This document shows, piece by piece, positions 62,187 to 64,000 of a stretch of 64,000 bases of DNA. The stretch is from assembly GCF_007679325.1 (NCBI RefSeq), contig NZ_VEGI01000001.1:1612001-1676000 (forward strand), given 5' to 3'. How positions within the stretch are numbered: the stretch's first letter is position 1; each line of letters starts with the position of its first letter. The translations under genes were made by a program, and so were the position numbers. This DNA comes from Arthrobacter sp. U41 (GTDB lineage: Bacteria > Actinomycetota > Actinomycetes > Actinomycetales > Micrococcaceae). The notes beneath the pieces are model-generated. The model was given only the letters and a program-made list of their open reading frames with translations. It was not told where the DNA came from and made no database searches.

Positions 62187-63008
62187 TTACTGTTCAGGAT
62201 CGGACCCGCAGCCCTCGCAGCAGCCGGAACCTGCATTTTGCTCAGCCTCCGAAGTCGGAACGGCCGTCCGGCCTGATTCGGCCGGTCCGCAGTCGTCGTT
62301 CATTCTTGCGCTCGCTCCGGGGAGGGCGCAGCAATCACCGTCTTCCCCGTCGTGGCTGGCCCCGGCCTGCGGGCGGGCGCAGCAGGCGTCACCCCGCCAG
62401 GCACTAACGCCCTCACGGACGGCGATCCCGGCGATGATCAGTGCCGCGCCGGCGTCCGCCCACCACCATCCCAGTGTGCTGTTCAGAACCAGGCCGACCA
62501 GCAGTACCGCGGAGAGATACGTACACAGCAGGGTCTGTTTGGAATCCGCGACGGCGGTGCGTGAGCCGAGTTCACGGCCGGCGCGGCGTTGCAGCCAGGA
62601 CAGGACGGGCATGATGGCCAGGCTCAGGGCTGCGATAACGATGCCCGGAGTGGAATGCTGTGCCCCGCCGCCTCCCGCCAGCGACCTCACGGAGTCCACG
62701 GAGACGAACAGTGCTAGGGCGAAGAAGGAGATCGCGATGATTCGCAGGGTTAGGTGCTCGCGTCGCTCGGGGTCCGAGGCGGAGAACTGCCAGGAGAGGG
62801 CGATTGCGGAGGCAACTTCGATCACTGAATCGAGTCCGAAGCCGATCAGTGCCGCGGAGTCCGCCACGTTACCCGCCCAGAGCGCTACAGCCGCCTCAAT
62901 GAGGTTGTAAGTAATGGTCGCGGCCGCGAGCAGCCGGATGCGTCGGCTCAGCAGGGCGCGGCGGGATGGGGTGGGCGCGGTCTGGAGTGTCGCGGTCACG
63001 TCAGGCAC
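62187..63008 (-). CDS. CDF-type cation transporter with cysteine-rich C-terminal tail
   Basis: 273 residues from GTG 63008; GTG 62999, overlapping the regulator stop as GTGA, is equally plausible. Six hydrophobic segments, with AALIGFGLDSVIEVASA in helix 2 and YLSAVLLVGLVLNS, WWADAGAALIIAG in helix 5, whose Asp residues form the metal site. After residue about 205 the tail carries CC, CC, C and CCEGC clusters in place of the usual soluble domain. It exports or sequesters a soft metal such as Cd, Pb or Zn. It ends 4 bp from the fusion gene's stop. Confidence 0.85.
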   Translation of the reverse strand: MPDVTATLQTAPTPSRRALLSRRIRLLAAATITYNLIEAAVALWAGNVADSAALIGFGLDSVIEVASAIALSWQFSASDPERREHLTLRIIAISFFALALFVSVDSVRSLAGGGGAQHSTPGIVIAALSLAIMPVLSWLQRRAGRELGSRTAVADSKQTLLCTYLSAVLLVGLVLNSTLGWWWADAGAALIIAGIAVREGVSAWRGDACCARPQAGASHDGEDGDCCALPGASARMNDDCGPAESGRTAVPTSEAEQNAGSGCCEGCGSDPEQ

Positions 63009-63337
63009 GTCCCGTCCGGGGCGCAGCAGGCCGGGTCGACGGCCAGCACCACGCCGAGCAGGTCTGTGATCGCATGTCCCAGCCGAGCGTCGGCGAGCTC
63101 ATACCGGGTACGGCGACCATCCGGGACAGCGACCACGAGCCCGCAGCCCCGTAGACATGTCAGGTGGTTGGACATGCTCTGCCGCGAGACTTTGAGGGAG
63201 TCCGCCAGCTCGGATGGATAGGCGGGCGCCCCGGCCAGGGCGAGCAGAATCCGCGCCCGGGTAGGGTCAGAGACCGCGTAGCCGAACCGGGCCAAAACCG
63301 GGGCGTGCGTAAGCGTTTCCATCCATTCAAAGTACAT
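62996..63337 (-). CDS. cmtR: ArsR-family metal sensor, CmtR type
   Basis: 113 residues from ATG 63337 (ATG 63322 also possible). Winged-helix regulator with SNHLTCLRGCGLVVAV: Cys61 and Cys65 lie in the recognition helix, and CCAP (104-107) adds C-terminal thiols. This Cys-x3-Cys arrangement plus a tail Cys is the Cd(II)/Pb(II) site of mycobacterial CmtR. It is the first gene of the CmtR-CDF operon and should derepress it when metal binds. Confidence 0.85.
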   Translation of the reverse strand: MYFEWMETLTHAPVLARFGYAVSDPTRARILLALAGAPAYPSELADSLKVSRQSMSNHLTCLRGCGLVVAVPDGRRTRYELADARLGHAITDLLGVVLAVDPACCAPDGTCLT

Positions 63338-63499
63338 CCGGACATGAATTCACGCAATTGTGTACATTGGGTGTGGAGCTGGGACGGCACGAGACCCAAA
63401 ACCGACCGGACTGTGCCGCCGCCCCCAAAACGCCGGGCGACCGTCGTCCGTTTTGACGCCGGACCGCGGCAAAGTGCCCCCGCACCGCAGGCGAAGAGG

Positions 63500-63739
63500 C
63501 TACACCTCGTCGTCCCACATGCCGGTTTCGGCGGCGTCTTCCGGTTTGTCCTCCGCGTCGGAGTCGCCGGACCCGACATAGGCTGCGGGCACTGTTCCGG
63601 CGGCCTGGGTCAGCTGTTCCTCGCGGATGTTGCCGGCCTGGCCGGGTTCGGCGTGCGGCTGGCGGGCTTCGACGGCGTCCGGGTCGCCCGGCCCCCGCAG
63701 ATTGGCCGGGTCGTTGCTCGGTTCAGTGGGATCGCTCAT
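63500..63739 (-). CDS. Small acidic disordered protein
   Basis: 79 residues from ATG 63739, after AAAGGCAG. Rich in Asp, Glu, Pro and Ala, with no hydrophobic core (MSDPTEPSNDPANLRGPGDP at the start, ending GMWDDEV). Family unknown; judged coding because of the start signal and the strand's codon pattern. The gap to the CmtR gene (63338-63499) probably holds its terminator region and the CmtR promoter. Confidence 0.55.
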   Translation of the reverse strand: MSDPTEPSNDPANLRGPGDPDAVEARQPHAEPGQAGNIREEQLTQAAGTVPAAYVGSGDSDAEDKPEDAAETGMWDDEV

Positions 63740-63850
63740 GGCTCTGCCTTTCGTCCGCGGATCAAATCTTTCCCAGACTAGCGTGGGAGCCGAAGTAGCC
63801 GCCCGTGGGCTAGATCGACCGCGGGCCGGCGGGACTCGACCGGCCGGAAC

Positions 63851-64000
63851 TTAACTGGCGGGGTCGTACGCGAAAGCGCGCACCTCCTGCGCGCAACGGC
63901 AGGCGACGGCGATCTTCGCCGCCCACTCCAGGGCTGCCTCGTACGAGGGCAGCTCCAGCACCGAGTAGCCGCCCTCGAGCTGCGCGGTCTCCGGGTAGGT
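63851..64000 (-). CDS. YciI/DGPF-type protein, C-terminal part (partial)
   Basis: The frame runs off the right edge. The visible 49 residues include EGGYSVLELPSYEAALEWAA and end CRCAQEVRAFAYDPAS, the C-terminal strand and helix of YCII-related proteins. A fourth member of this family in the window, here far from the ECF42 locus. Confidence 0.75.
   Translation of the reverse strand, partial: TYPETAQLEGGYSVLELPSYEAALEWAAKIAVACRCAQEVRAFAYDPAS

Noticed and set aside
63338-63375. Possible CmtR operator before the regulator gene
   Set aside because: CAC-GCAATT-GTG and surrounding bases are only weakly symmetric, so I could not support an operator.

Overview
The window is high-GC, gene-dense DNA. 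Many GTG/TTG starts, strong AAGGAGG sites beside leaderless-looking starts, a DtxR/IdeR-type iron box, an ECF42-type sigma factor with DGPF proteins and a CmtR-type metal sensor all point to an actinobacterium. The closest match I would suggest is an Arthrobacter-like member of the Micrococcaceae. It reads as a chromosome segment with two accessory zones. I saw no rRNA, tRNA, insertion sequence or CRISPR array.

Layout. 1-12 kb: metabolic genes (glutamine-synthetase-like enzyme plus amidohydrolase, two hydrolases/oxidases, GPP34 protein, SQR-like flavoprotein, secreted phosphoesterase pair). 11.5-13.3 kb: a translationally coupled PD-(D/E)XK nuclease and a helix-hairpin-helix protein. 13.5-20.5 kb: acetyltransferase, DUF3592 protein, an AAA+/VWA operon, a histidine phosphatase and two decayed genes. 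20.5-24.2 kb: a complete ABC-three-component (ABC-3C) conflict system, visibly less GC-rich than its surroundings. 24.9-28.4 kb: an orphan membrane protein and a self-contained HTH/glycine-zipper operon with its own palindromic operator. 28.4-44.3 kb: broken copies of the 3' end of an ABC exporter gene surround a CsbD gene, a second copy of the acetyltransferase, an MFS exporter and a full Amadori-product (fructoselysine-type) catabolic operon, and end at the intact heterodimeric exporter. 44.4-47.5 kb: ECF42-type sigma factor with three YciI/DGPF proteins and a DinB-like protein. 47.7-51.7 kb: assorted housekeeping or unknown genes. 51.7-56.9 kb: a GntR/FadR-regulated catabolic regulon (SDR, MHS transporter, split transketolase). 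57-64 kb: small cysteine-rich protein under a CsoR/CstR-like operator, a hydrolase, a secreted protein, an iron-regulated adenylation/carrier/acyltransferase fusion, and a CmtR-CDF metal module.

How the genes work together. The Amadori operon encodes its regulator, binding protein, two permeases, kinase, deglycase and epimerase, but no ATPase, so it must borrow one. The FadR-type operator motif recurs in the SDR/transporter intergenic region and before the regulator itself, which marks one regulon. Direct repeats of the acetyltransferase gene (13.6 and 29.7 kb) and of the exporter 3' end (26.1, 28.4, 39.2, 40.5 kb) bracket the accessory cargo, so homologous duplication and insertion probably built this region.

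The best candidates for under-described biology are the ABC-3C system with its nuclease effector, the HTH/glycine-zipper operon, the nuclease/HhH pair, and the iron-box-controlled adenylation-carrier-acyltransferase fusion.
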